Shown: positions 43,814 to 55,812 of the stretch, in pieces | Position numbering within the stretch: the stretch's first letter is position 1 | Layout of the letters: every line of letters begins with the position of its first letter | Source: Fragum whitleyi | Taxonomy: Eukaryota; Mollusca; Bivalvia; Cardiida; Cardiidae | DNA: 64,000 nt | Direction: 5' to 3' | NCBI GenBank assembly: GCA_948146395.1 | Contig: OX411556.1 | Coordinates: forward strand, 32,641,056-32,705,055 | The notes under the pieces: generated by a model | The model's database searches: none | What the model was told of the DNA's origin: nothing | The model's input: the letters and a program-made list of their open reading frames with translations, nothing else | Program-made: the position numbers and the translations under genes

Positions 43814-46800
43814 TAGTCCGTGGGCCAGGAGGGGTCACCGTGCACCCCCCTAAGGGCTCTCCGAGAGTGGTATGGAAATGTTCATAGGATCTCCCTGAGT
43901 GAGAATCACGATGTTAACAGCTGGTAATTTGGGTCCCGACTGCCATTCCGAGTGGTTTTCTAGATGGCAGCCATGAATAAATTCATTTTACCTTTGATAC
44001 ACTATAGAGGGATTTTGATCATTTTAAATATTTTTTGAGGGTCGAAAACATGTATATTTTGCGTTCTGGTAAAACACTTAATTACTTAATATGATTGTAA
44101 AGGTCCAAACTTCCGAAATGGGAGATGGCAGCCAGTTCTAGCTAAGATTTTTGCTATTTTTTCGATGAATACAATGAGATAAAAGTGTTTACCATGTACT
44201 ACACAATAAATCATAATGCAAAGTGCTATGATATTGTTAATATGACCTTCCCGAGTTCAAATCAAGTTGTTAACATTCGATATTTTGGGTCCTGACTGCC
44301 TTTCTCGGTGTTTTTCTAAATAGTAGCCACTAAAAATACAAATTAACCAGGAGGTTTTTTATAGACACCCTTTGATTTTGAATCATATCTAAAGACCAAA
44401 AGATGTATATTTTGCGTTCTTGGTACGATAACTATTAGTTAAAGATAATTTGGATATCCAAGCATCCTGTATGAGAGATGGCAGCCAGTTTAAGATAGAA
44501 ATTTTGCTATTTACTGTTTCATTCTATGAAAGATGAAGGGTCAACATGTACTTAACCAAAAATCCCCTCTGACTGTGCTATGAAATTGTTAATGCAACAG
44601 CCCCAAGGTTGAATCAAGTTGTTATAGTCGATATTTTTTGGTCCCGACAGCCTTTTGGTGTGTCTACATGGCAGCCAATACAAATACAAGTAAATAAATC
44701 AGAACAGCTTGTATACGAGCAAACTTTATTTTTGATCTTTAAGGGCCAAAAACATATATATATATTTGGTGTTTTAGCTACAAACTGGAAAAAAACTAAA
44801 TGCTATTTGAAGATCAAACATCCTGAATGGTAGATGACAGCTAATCTTGAATATGGAATTTGCCAATTTTTGCTGCAGAGCATAAGACAAGAGGAGACGA
44901 ACCATCCTGAAATTTTTCTGAGAGTGCAAAAGAATGTTTCACCGATCTCACCGAGTGAGATTCAAAAATCTTTTAATCGATAATTTGCGTCCCGACTGCC
45001 TTTACGGGCATTTTCTACGTGGCAGCCAAGAAGATGCTTGAATTACATTAGAATCCCTATGCAAACATTGTTTCACTCATTTTAAGGACCAGACACCTAT
45101 ATTTAATGTTTAAGCTACCGTTCTATCAATTAATGTCGAAATTGAAATCCCCCTCCCAAAAAAAAACCCCTGAATTTTAAACATGAATTTAATTCGTGTG
45201 TGTGTGTGGGGGGGGGGGGGTCTGAAAAAAAATTATCAAATTAATTGCTCACAAGACCCTCCGCGGTAAAATCATGTATTAATATTAATATTTGGTATCT
45301 TTGGTTTCACCTTCTAATAAACGTTTTCAAACTGAAAGGGAAACATATTTGATTTTTTGAAATTTTCTTCTTGGTTATCTAGGGCTAATTTGATGTTCCC
45401 GAAATTCTCAAAGCGAGATGGCAGCCAGAAATTTATACAAATACGTCATATTTATTTAGCTCGGTATAGGAATACTCTCAAATTGCGACCGAAATGTCCG
45501 CCAAATTAAGTAAATGTAAAAGAATCCGAAACAATCCACCAATTTTGCTTATTTCAATATCTTAAATTCTTGAAGAGCTCAGCAGTGCTTATCCCTACGT
45601 AGCTGATACATTTAGAAATTCATATATCAATTTGTTTAGGACGTTTTACTTAGCATTAATTAATTTTTATTTTAAAAAAAAAAACTTGGCCGCCATTTGA
45701 CCATATGGAAGTTTTTCTATATTAACTTTTACAAAATATATCTTTGTCATTGTATAGAAATGTAAATCTCGATTTATCTGTTTTAAATTAAAAACATGCG
45801 CCCTGTTTGACACAATAAACGCCTCACTAAAACATTCTTAGAACGAATGACTCCTTTTTTGTGACGCAGCATTATATATAGACAAACGTTTAATGCACGC
45901 TCATATTCATATCATGAAGTATTCTTCGAAAGTGTCATCAAAAAACTCCCTTAAAGACAGTGACTATATAGCATGGACAATTATGTGCTATGATTGTCCA
46001 ATGATCAGGAACATTATGTGCAACCTTCTTACAAATCCATCAATAGTTTGATGAAATCTATGCACTGATGTAGAAGGAGTAACATTTACAAGACAATTTC
46101 TAATTGTGCAGGTTTTTCGTGATTTTGAATAATGTCATACAACGGAGTTGATAAGCACACATAGTCACACGATGAGGAACATTCTTAGAAAGATTCACGT
46201 AAACCCATCAATAAATGCAAGACGAATGTGTGGACAAGATGTTTTACATCAAGTTCCCCTTTTCCGTTACTCGGCATTATATCAGCAATCATCAACAAAA
46301 AGAGTTTTGTTATATTGTGTGAAAGTTTCAAGAAAGCATGTCTATAACTGAAGTAAATGTTATGCTGTAAAAAACATTGTGTACTTGACACTAAGTCCAG
46401 TCAAAACCATTATTTATTATTTAATCAGCGTTCCATTCATGGCATTTTTGAATCACTAGCTCTAAATGTCCCAAAACCATTAAAAAAACGTTGAATCAAC
46501 CAATTTTAACCGCTCAGAAATCATTCAAAATTTTCCAATCATTCAATAATTCCATTAGCTTGAGTGGATTTGGAAGCTTCTGATTGGTCCTGAAGACAAA
46601 CATATCATCTAATAGAACAATATGTCATTATATTGTATAATTATGCTCAAGTTCGATAAAAATGAAAACATTCAAATCTTTCGAAATTCGCTTATGCTAC
46701 TTACCCTTGTCAATTCCACAATGTTCTTAATTGAAACAAGAAATGAACTAACCTATGTGTAAACACACGGACTGACAGATGGAGGAAATGATACCAATAT

Positions 46801-48470
46801 GCATTCTTCTTCGACAGAAACATGTACACATAAAGATGTTTTTACAGAATTAAGATGAATTCAAATTATGACCTGACTGCCATCTCATAATTTCAGATTT
46901 CATTTTATCATGTATTTTTTCTGAGTCAATTTAAAACTACCCTTATCCGTCAGATGGGACGAAAGAGAGAAAATATCGATATCAAGGATATATGGTGAAC
47001 AACTTGATACATCCCCCCTTCCACAGGAGTGACATGCCCACCGACTATTTTCAGAGACTGTTACAGTTAAGTTAGCAAAATTACGTATTTAACATTGGCT
47101 GCCATCTTCATTTCAGTATGTTTTGTTTTTAGATTAGACACTAAATTGAAGAAATAATAAGAGCTGCGCTATACTTAGGTGATTTGGTCCTGAAAATAAG
47201 ATTAAAAATAGACCAATGTTAGCAAAGGGATTCTTACATAATCTATACTTTTTCTTGGCTGTCATCTAGAAAAAAAAAAACATTCGGAAAAGCAGTCGGA
47301 CCAAAAACATCGATTGATACTTTTTTGCTACTCACTGAGTAATATTGGTTAAACTTTTCCTTTGTCCTATCAGAGATAACTTTTAAACTTTTATGATGAT
47401 GATGAACTGAAAAAAAAGACAAATTTCATATTCAAAACTGGCTGCCATCTACCATTCAGGATGATTGATCTTCAAAAAGACATTAGCTATTTAAGCATGT
47501 AGCACGAATACTAGATATTTATGTTTTTGTCATTAAAGATAATAAAAAAAACACAGGTTGCTCATTTATAAGTTGTTCCAATTTATTTACTTGTATTTGC
47601 ATTGGCTGCCATCTAGAAAAACATCCCAAATAAGCAGTTGGGACTGAAAACATCTACTGTTAACAACTTGATTCAACCTTTGGAATGTTGAAGTAACAAT
47701 TTTGTGGTACAATCAGAGAGGATTGATCGGCAAAGTACATGGTCATCCCTCACCTTTCACAGATTACAGCAAAAATAGCAAAATCCTTGTCTTAAACTGG
47801 CTGCCATCTCTAATAGAGCATTTTTGGATATCCAATTTAACATTGCCTTATAGATATTGTACCAAGAACGTAAAAAATACACGTTTTGATCCTTAAATAT
47901 GATTTGATATCAAGTGATATCCGTAAAGTGTCTCCTATTTTATTAGTATTGTTAGTGGCTACCATTTAGAAAAACACCAAGAAAGGCAGTCAGACCTATA
48001 ATATTGACTGTTAACAGCTTGATTTGAACTTGGGAAGGTCATATCAACAATATCATAGCACTTTGCAGTATGATCTATGGTGTAGTACATGGTGAACACT
48101 TTTATCTCATTGCATTCATCAAAAAAATAGCAAAAATCTTATCTTGAACTGGCTGCCATCTCCCATTTAGGAAGTTGGGATCTTTACAATTATTTTAAGT
48201 AATTAAGTGTTTTACCAGAACGCAAAATATACATGTTTTAGACTCTCATAAAATATTTAAAATGAACAAAATCCCTCTATAGTGTATCATAGGTAAAATG
48301 AATTTATTCTTGGCTGCCATCTAGAAAACCACTCGGAATGGCAGTCGGGACCCAAATTATTAGCTGTTAACATCGTGATTCTCATTCAGGGAGGTCCTAT
48401 GAACATTTCCATGCCACTCCCGGAGAGCCCTTAGGGGGGTGCACGGTGACCCCTCCTGGCCCACGGACTA
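43814..48470. mobile_element. 4.66-kb foldback element with long modular inverted arms, non-coding
   Basis: The ends tagtccgtgggccaggaggg (43814) and the inverse (to 48470) agree at about 95% over at least 200 bases. Each arm is a tandem series of modules spaced about 160-190 bases, marked by gatggcagcca (left arm, 43962 to about 45420) or tggctgccatc (right arm, about 46866-48320), alternating with ggtcccgactgcc blocks. The centre (about 45430-46865) is unique, AT-rich, without open frames of note. Flanking atg on both sides could be a 3-base target duplication; TA is an alternative if the ends are gtccg. The plan recalls Foldback-type DNA transposons. Confidence 0.9.
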
Positions 48471-48834
48471 ATGGCTTTTACACTTTTTTCTAGAGCCCGA
48501 TTTCGCGAAACTTAATACTACATGTACATAATTATGGGTTTATTTTTGCAAAAATATACCCTGGGACTATATATACTATTAAGGGTGTCGCATATTAATT
48601 CCATTTAAGTATGATAAAGGCGTGTGTGTGTGTATTTCCGTTTACTTATCGTCACTAATAAAGCATATGCCCATACGAGCGACGCCCCAAGAAGACGGTT
48701 AGTTGTTACGGGTATATTGCAATGATTCCATGCGAAACTACTGCTGAGACCCGCCATGGTTCTTCACGTGCTTAATGTACAGCACCATCAAACCGTGACT
48801 CGGTACAACGTATCATATGAAAGTCAATTAGTGT

Positions 48835-48930
48835 ATAAGTGTGCCTGTCAGGGAATCGAACCCACCATCTCGAAACTCAATTGTTATGAAGTCAGGTGCT
48901 CTACCGACAGAGCTAATCGGGCTGGCTGAC
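48835..48930 (-). mobile_element. tRNA-derived sequence, second type (SINE-2 head)
   Basis: On the minus strand: TTAGCTCTGTCGGTAGAGC (A box and D arm), then ACTTCATAACA, then GGTTCGATTCCC (B box). The acceptor ends do not pair fully and the anticodon stem is poor, so a functional tRNA gene is unlikely. Confidence 0.5.
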
Positions 48931-49149
48931 CCATTTAAGAGACGCGCCCCTTTTAAAATGTTTGTAAACAAGCTCTTAACATTAAACGGGTGGTCGCATT
49001 TTAGGAATCTAACACCCTTCGGCAGTCCATTTCATTTGATAGGGTGGAGAATATTGGTTTAATGACTGTCATTGACCAGATTAAATGTTATTTTTTGGCA
49101 TTTTTTGACATAAATTCTGTTAGCCATTTCATTATATTATCACTTACTG

Positions 49150-49449
49150 TTTGTTTAAGGAATTCGACCTGTAATTTCCGCAACATTTCGGAAGAAATGA
49201 ACTTAAATAGTGTTAACCCAGCCCTGTGTTCAGGATGTAAAAGCGTTTCGCGAGCGCTTTGAGATGATGCCCCGCTTTGCACGTGCACATACGTGCAAAG
49301 CGAGGCATCATTCTGAAAGCGCTTCGCTAACGTTTTTATCCTGAACGCAGGGCTGGTTTCCTAGTGATTTTCATTAGGAAACCTCTGTTAACACTGTGAA
49401 AGTTCATGAGCTCCGAAATGTTGCGGATCTATTACGGTGCTACTAACTT
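49150..49449. mobile_element. MITE-B copy 5, split by MITE-C
   Basis: Left arm gacctgtaatttccgcaaca to tgttaac, right arm from tttcctagtg through ttgcggatctattac. The 140 bases between are a complete MITE-C. Confidence 0.88.
49217..49356. mobile_element. MITE-C inserted in MITE-B
   Basis: Palindrome from ccagccctgtgttcagg to cctgaacgcagggctgg with the core ttgcacgtgcacatacgtgc; it sits exactly at the MITE-B hairpin loop. Confidence 0.93.
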
Positions 49450-49469
49450 CAATTAGATTTAACGCCATT

Positions 49470-49680
49470 TCTTTACATCTTCAGACTTATGGGGCGACTG
49501 GAGAACCTATCAACGCATTTCTGATATTTATCCTCCAGTTGCGATCATACTTAGTATTAGAATTATACACCCAGTAGTTGGAGAGGTTGTTCGAAAGCCC
49601 ATGTTCCGCCACCGCCGATCGAACCCATGACCCCAGTGATTGAATATCTGTGTTCCGAATGCATTCGAGACCTTACTCGA
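49470..49680 (-). mobile_element. SINE-1, diverged
   Basis: ggcgactggagaacctatca, ctgatatttatcctccagtt and gccgatcgaacccatgaccc are SINE-1 blocks with substitutions and deletions. Confidence 0.6.
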
Positions 49681-49872
49681 ACTGCGCAGACTGACAAGGG
49701 TTGAAACATTTCGCTTTTTGTCAATTTTCTGAATTGATAATAATCAATCTACCCCTCTGTCAAAGAGTTTTTGAAATATGATCTCTGGTTTGCATGTACT
49801 AGATCCAATTAGTTTTACAATTATCTATTTTACAGAGTTCCCAGACCGCCCTTTCTCGCGTGACGGTCACAT
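49680..49872. mobile_element. MITE-J copy
   Basis: gcgcagactgacaagggttg near the left and tctcgcgtgacggtcac at the right match MITE-J. Confidence 0.6.
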
Positions 49873-50009
49873 ATGGTAAATTGGTAACAGAAATGAAAGA
49901 CATCGTAAATATAGTTTAAGGTTTCATATCTATTTAAAAAAAATGCTGGAAATTGACGGACTTCGACATAGAGATTTCTGATTGGTCATTCATTTTTTTA
50001 AACTAACTG

Positions 50010-50223
50010 TAGTGATCAGTGCACGTGCAAAGCGGGGTATAATTTGAAAACTTATTGTACCGTTTTGTCATCCTGAACGCAGGGCAGCAGTCCTGCGCTC
50101 AGGATGAAAACGTTAGCGAAGCGCTTTCGAAATGATACCTCGTTTTGCACATATGTGCACGTGCAAAGCGGGTATCATTTCAAAGTGCCCGCGAAGCGCT
50201 TTTACATCCTGAACACAGGGCTG
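50010..50223. mobile_element. MITE-C half copy followed by a full copy
   Basis: A right half (to 50085, ending cctgaacgcagggc) is followed after four bases by a complete copy at 50089-50223 with gaagcgctttcgaaatgata arms and core ttttgcacatatgtgcacg. Confidence 0.85.
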
Positions 50224-50607
50224 GTGTCCGCGAATACGTCATTACTACAAAAAACATTCATGATTATAGCATCTCGATGGCTATCGACGTGATTATAATC
50301 AACCTCTTTTTTCCATGACTTATCGTAATTAAAGAGCATATTTTTTTTGTTATTTCGAAGTTTAAGAAATAGCGCGTTACGCTTCATATAGTAAATAGTT
50401 ATTTACAAAGTATGAGTCATAATACCCCGGTCGCGACAATGGGAGCGTTATGGATAAGGGCGTGATAGGAAACGCTCCCCTCTTGATTCCCGCTTTTTGA
50501 ATAATTTGAACATGTTTTATAGGTTCCCATTCTCTATCAGTTCAAATCCAAGTGTTGTGGTAAGTCCAAATTATGTGGGATTGAAAAACATTAAGTTGTC
50601 GATTTTT

Positions 50608-51190
50608 AGCTCACCTGAGCTATCGTGATCGATCGTTGTCCGGCGTCCGTCTGTCCGTCACGGCGTCAACTTTTTCTTTAAACGACATCTACGACGTGTA
50701 ATATCACGGGAAAAGGGGCCTTAATGACAAATTTCTTGTTTACACTCTAGCAGCCACAAATGTGCTCCAATCTTCATGAAACTTGGTCAGAATGTTTGTT
50801 GGGTCATGAGGATGAAGTCTATTGAAAATGGGAAGGATCCGTGCCATATCAACGAAAAAGGAGCCTTAATGACAATTTTGTCAACAATATCTTTAAACGA
50901 CATCTCCTCCTAAACTTACGGGTCAAAATCAACCAAACTTGGCAGAAATATTCCTTGGGTGGTCCCTTATAAAAATTGCTCAAATGGAAAGGATCCGTGC
51001 CATATCACGGGAAAAGGGACCTTAATGACAATTTTCTCGTAAGAGCTCCAAACGCCACAAATATAGTCCAATCTTCATGAAACTTGATCAAAATGTTTGC
51101 CAGGTCACAAGAATGAACTCTGTTGAAAATGGGAAGGTTCATGCCCTATCATAGGAAATGGAGTCTAAATGATAATTTATGTGAAATATC
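50608..51190. repeat. Element L (AGCTCACCTGAGC repeat), copy 2
   Basis: Begins tttttagctcacctgagcta, a CG-rich gtccgtctgtccgtcacgg section, then units with cttcatgaaacttggtcaga and ggaaggatccgtgccatatc. Ends near a poly-G/T tract at 51195-51262. Confidence 0.8.
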
Positions 51191-51194
51191 AGGT

Positions 51195-51262
51195 GATTTT
51201 TTTTTTTTTGGGGGGGGGGGGGGGGAGTGGGCAGGGGGGGGGGGGGGGGGCGGGGGGAGGAG
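51195..51262. repeat. Poly-T / poly-G low-complexity tract
   Basis: A run of T followed by long G runs with few interruptions (gggggggagtgggcag). Polyproline frames on the minus strand here are artefacts. Confidence 0.95.
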
Positions 51263-51474
51263 GTATTCATTAACCCGTTGATAACGATGACCTGCCTTAC
51301 GTTCAGGATGAAAAACGTTGCACACTGTTTGCAAATTATACCCCACATTGCACACATGTATACGTGAAAAAGGGATAACTTTAGCGTGCGCCTATTTTTG
51401 AACGTCTTTTTTCCTCATTTAAACTCATTGTGATATATAAAAAAAAAAACATATGCGAAAACAAAGACTCTGAT

Positions 51475-51880
51475 CATCTACTTTACTACTTCTTACGAAA
51501 AGATTAATCGTAAGTCAAAATCACAAATCGAACATGGTGTTTTCAGTCATAGTTAGATTCTGCCTTGTAATATCTCATTGGAATCGTCTTTAAAAGACAA
51601 CTCCAATGAAATGATGCATAGCAGAATTCCATATTTAGTAACTACTGTAGAAGCAACTGTAATTTTTGATTTAAGAAAATTGATGGTAAGATATTCAGTA
51701 AATGTACAGGTTAAAGCCATTCTACACCCCCCCCCCCCTCACCCCCCCCCCTTATTTAATATTATCTTTTATTACCATACATTTATTTTAGTTTTACAGC
51801 ATAATTTAAAGCTTCAATATCACGTTGAAATTTGAGGAATTTCTCAGTTAAGCATGAGAAAAGTTTTATAGGAGCGGAAC
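51475..51880. mobile_element. MITE-E copy plus MITE-F fragment
   Basis: MITE-E at 51475-51715: atctcattggaatcgtcttt / aaaagacaactccaatgaaat arms. A poly-C tract follows (51725-51750), then a MITE-F right end with gagaaaagttttatagg. Confidence 0.7.
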
Positions 51881-52267
51881 TTGATAGGATTCTAAATGGC
51901 TGGAAATCTTATATGCGGCCTCGGGTTTATAAGTGTCCTATGTGATATCAAAATAAATGCCAGAATGGGTAAGTAGGACAGTAAAATATTTTGGCCATGT
52001 CAACGAAAAAATGTAGACCATTTGGGTAAATTTGCCAAACAGAGATCGGGTTCTTTCCATATTCGAATTTATTCAAACCATCAAAATCTTCCATGTGAAC
52101 AATATCAAAACGCGTGAATATATTTTATAGGGTTTCGTGAATTTTACACGCAACGCGTTTCAATATGTATTTTGCATTCCTTTTGAAATAGCTGGATATT
52201 TTAAAATTTATATGCAGTACACCCGTAATAAAATTTCATTTATAAACGAAAATTGTGTCACAACAAC

Positions 52268-52402
52268 GACCCTGTGTTCAGGATCACAAACGGTGCAAAC
52301 AGTTTTCCGGATTATACCCTGCTTTGCACGTGCACTTGCGTGCAAAGCGGGGTATAATCCGGAAAACTGTTTGCACCGTTTTTCATCCAGAACGCAGGGC
52401 TG
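52268..52402. mobile_element. MITE-C, best-preserved copy
   Basis: Arms acggtgcaaacagttttccg / cggaaaactgtttgcaccgt are nearly perfect around tttgcacgtgcacttgcgtg. Confidence 0.93.
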
Positions 52403-52599
52403 ATACCCCGCTAGTATTGCCATATGTCCCTGAATATTGCGATACCATAATATACAAATAAAGGCTACAAGGTGGTTTTAGTTTTACTGACGGAAGGTTT
52501 AGGTTTGAACCTATTTATTTTACATCGATTGGGAAGCAAGTTTTTACAATTTAAATTAATCCCTCTCGATTCTGCTTCCTGGAAAATTGACCAGTACTC

Positions 52600-52712
52600 G
52601 CGACAAAAATGTGGGCCAATGAGAGAATCAAGATCGAAAAACGCTCCCGGGAATCGAACTCGGGGCCTTTGGGTCAAGGGACCGCCGCCCCACACTAGAC
52701 CACGGACACTAC
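52600..52712 (-). mobile_element. tRNA-derived sequence, third type (SINE-3 head)
   Basis: The minus strand reads TCCGTGGTCTAGTGTGGG (A box, Glu/Gly-tRNA-like) then GAGTTCGATTCCCGGGAG (B box) about 35 bases later. The adjacent DNA to about 52470 may be its body. Confidence 0.55.
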
Positions 52713-52719
52713 ACGGAAG

Positions 52720-53180
52720 GTCGGACTTTAAGCGATCACATGCTTTTGTCCGCATATGCGTCAGTCCGTTATTTCTATTATTTTTTTCTTGTTTACGGAA
52801 TAAAGTACACAAATGTTTTCGGATTCTCTTGAAATTTTCATGGGATCATTCTATGGTTATAAGGATCATAGCTTCCGAGAATGGGAACAATCCGTAGGAA
52901 AACGGAAGACCTTATGACATTTCACTCGCAGTCGCGTTAAGCCTACACAATAAAGACAACAAATATTGTCGGATTCTCATGAAACTTTTGCAGTTGATTT
53001 GTATTTGTGTATGGTCATAGGGATCCTCGCTTACGACGGTGGGGACAAACCATCAGTTAAGCATTGGAAAAATGACGTTATCGAATATAACTACCATAAA
53101 ATCTCGTGAAAACCCCGGGGTTCTATTGGAATAAGCGCGTTTCCATTAGAAAGAGAAGAGCTTTGATAGGAGACTACGCT
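52720..53180. other. Intergenic DNA with a decayed ~130-base duplication
   Basis: ggattctcttgaaattttca with a following ggatcat (about 52820) and ggattctcatgaaacttttg (about 52970) look like two diverged units of an element-L-like repeat. No gene. Confidence 0.4.
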
Positions 53181-53181
53181 T

Positions 53182-53267
53182 CATATCGATGGTTCAGTGC
53201 GAAACAGTTGTAACAGCCTATAAACATATAGGCAGTTACAACTGTTATGCGCTGAGCCGTCGATATT
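53182..53267. mobile_element. MITE-H copy 2
   Basis: atatcgatggttcagtgcg / cgctgagccgtcgatat ends with inner arms gttgtaacagcctataa / aggcagttacaac. Confidence 0.88.
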
Positions 53268-53584
53268 TGTTAAGACGGTGATAAAATGGCCAAAGATAAA
53301 CATAATCCGCGCAAAATGTCAGCATTAGACTTAATTAGTGTCCCTAGACCTATCGATACTCTCAGACAGTGGAATACCATATCTGATTGGGAAAAGGGCG
53401 CAAAAACCTCTGTTGACTTTTTAGTGACCTTGATTTTGTGGCTATGGGCCTTAAAAAGAGGTTTCGAGATTTTGTAAAATCACATCCAAAATATCTCGAC
53501 ATACACTATGATTGTATTTATCCACTTTCCATAACTATTTCTTTGTTTGCTGTGAACATGTAAATGTTCAATTCAATAAAATGT

Positions 53585-53905
53585 ATCGTATTTTATCTTA
53601 TAACTATACAAATAACCGTGTGATGACATCCCGTATGATATTTTTTATGATATCACATAGTTATTAAATATATAATGCGGTTATTTTTAGAAACTTACAT
53701 TTCTGTTGGAAACAACCAAAAAAACAAGGCAAATAGAGGTTATAAGATAATTATAATACGTATTTAGTGTATTGTATGAAAAAATATTTAACTCGGTTGT
53801 GGGAATTGATAATTGTCTCGGCAGAGCCTCGACAATGATCAATTCTCCTAACCTCGTAAGATATTTTTTCTCATACAAAACACTAAATACGTATTATATA
53901 TATAT
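53585..53905. mobile_element. MITE-D copy 6 (reverse orientation)
   Basis: Complete: tail from ttttatcttataactatac, hairpin head ending aaacactaaatacgtatta, then a (ta)n run. Confidence 0.88.
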
Positions 53906-54404
53906 ATATATATTGGTTGTAATTTCGTAATCATTGTCACTTTTGACAAAGGGACGATCTGTCAGAAAACACGGGATTATGGGATTTTACTAAATGCAAT
54001 CTTGTTAATGAGATAAAAGCAACTACTTTTATCGGAATCTCTTGAAACTAAGGCAATCAATTTCCTGAGATATCATATCTATAAGTATTAGTATTGAATT
54101 TGGTAGTCAGTAGAATTTTTCGGGCTTTTTCGGACCTCTTGTTAATATAATAACAATTATCTAAGGAAAATATCTACAGAAACATTTTCCCTTATTTATT
54201 TATTTTTCTATTTTATTTTATTTTAATCTGCATCAAGCAGTTCATTGTTTAGAGACGATGAGTTCAAATTTATGAAAAAATACCCACGAAATTATTAACT
54301 TTTATTGAGTTTCACTAAAAGTGGGCGTCTCATTATAAGATACAAGAGATCAAGCAATGTTAATCTCGATCTACATATTTCTTGCATAGAACTCTGGGGT
54401 TGCC

Positions 54405-55400
54405 TTTTTAGCTCACCTGAGCACATCGTGCTCAAGGTGAGCTTTTGTGATCATTGAATGTCCGTCGTCCGTCGTGCGGTGTGCGTCGTACGTCGTCCGT
54501 CGTGCGTCGTCATGCGTCAACAATTTAAGTGTTTACACTCTAGAGGCCACAAATATGATCGAATCTTCATGAAACTTGGTCAGAATGTTGGTCAGGTTGC
54601 AAGGATGAACCCTATCGAAAATGGAAAGGATCCATGCCAAATCACAGGAAAAGGGGCCTTATGACCAATTTTCTTGTTTACACTCTAGAGACCACAAATA
54701 TGATCCAATCTTTAGGAAACTTAGTCAGAATGTTGGTCAGGTCACAAGGATGAACCCTATTGAAAATGGGAAGGATCCATGCTAAATCACAGGAAAAGGG
54801 GCCTAATGACTAATTTTCTTGTTTACACTCTAGAGGTAGTAAATATGGCCCAATCTTCATGAAACTTGGTCTGAATGTTGGCCAGGTCACAAGGATGAAC
54901 CCTATCGAAAATGGGAAGGATCCATGCCATATCACGGGAAAAGGAGCCTTACAATTTTCTTGCTTACACACTAAAGGCCACAAATATGGCCCAATCTTTA
55001 TGAAACTTGGTCAGAATGTTGGCCAAGTCACAAGGATGATCCCTTTTGAAAATCCGAAGGATCCATGCCATATCACAGGAAAAGGGGCCTTAATGATATT
55101 TTTCTTGTTAACACTCTAGAGATGGTAAATATGGCCCAATCTTTATGAAACTTGGTCATAATTTTGGCCAGGTCACAAGGATAAAGTCTATTGAAAATGG
55201 GAAGGATCCATGCCATATCACGGGAAAAGGGGCCTTAATGACAATTTTATTGTTTACTTGCTAGAGGCCACAAATATAGCCCAATCTTCTTGAAACTTGG
55301 TCAGAATATTGGTCAGATCATAAGGATGAACCCTATTAAAAATGGGAAAGATCCATGTTACATCACAGGAAAAGGGGTCTTTATGATAATTTTCTTGTTG
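54405..55400. repeat. Element L copy 3 with ~147-base internal tandem repeat (~6 units)
   Basis: Starts with the hairpin agctcacctgagcacatcgt / gctcaaggtgagc, a gtccgtcgt-rich section, then about six units each with tcttcatgaaacttggtcag, ggtcacaaggatgaaccc and ggaaaaggggcctt. Because 147 is a multiple of three, units read as a repeated peptide (FMKLGQNVGQV...) in places, but with interruptions; not called a gene. Confidence 0.85.
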
Positions 55401-55604
55401 TAACTTGCGTTTTTGTAGAAATTATCTCCTTTATGACATCTGTCTATTTAATTGATGAGATGTTGGTCAAAGAGACTCAGGGGAGCGATCTAGGACCATC
55501 TTGGTCCTCTTGTTTATTTTATGCTTTGGTCGGAAAAGGCATACAGAAATAGGATGCATATATGTTCTAGAAAAGGTCGAATTTGTAACTAGTCCATCTA
55601 TTAA

Positions 55605-55812
55605 CTTGACCCAGACTCACATTTGCATGCAACTACCATACACTTTGTTTTCATTCATTGCTAGATTCTGACTTGCAATGTCTCATTGGAATCGTCTTAA
55701 GAAGATGATTCCAATAAAATGATGCTTGGTAGAATTCCATATTTAGTTACTGTTGTAGAATCAACTTTACCTTTTGCAAAGAAAGCTCGTAAGATGTTTA
55801 GTATAACGGACA
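55605..55812. mobile_element. MITE-E copy 4
   Basis: Centre tctcattggaatcgtcttaa / gaagatgattccaataaaatg; right end gtaagatgtttagtataacg. Confidence 0.8.

Noticed and set aside
48841..48925. Possible Met-type (CAT) tRNA gene
   Set aside because: A and B boxes are present but acceptor and anticodon stems are poorly paired; treated as SINE-derived.
51139..51357. Polyproline frames
   Set aside because: Encoded by the poly-G tract on the opposite strand.
52465..52897. Overlapping frames of 115-141 codons on both strands
   Set aside because: They lie across a tRNA-derived repeat; no domain, and opposite-strand overlap is typical of chance.
53286..53477. 63-codon frame MAKDKHNPRK...
   Set aside because: Short, no recognisable domain, no splice or neighbour support; possible but not supportable as a gene.
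54859..55119. Frame with repeated peptide FMKLGQNVGQV
   Set aside because: Internal tandem units of a dispersed repeat; interrupted in neighbouring units.
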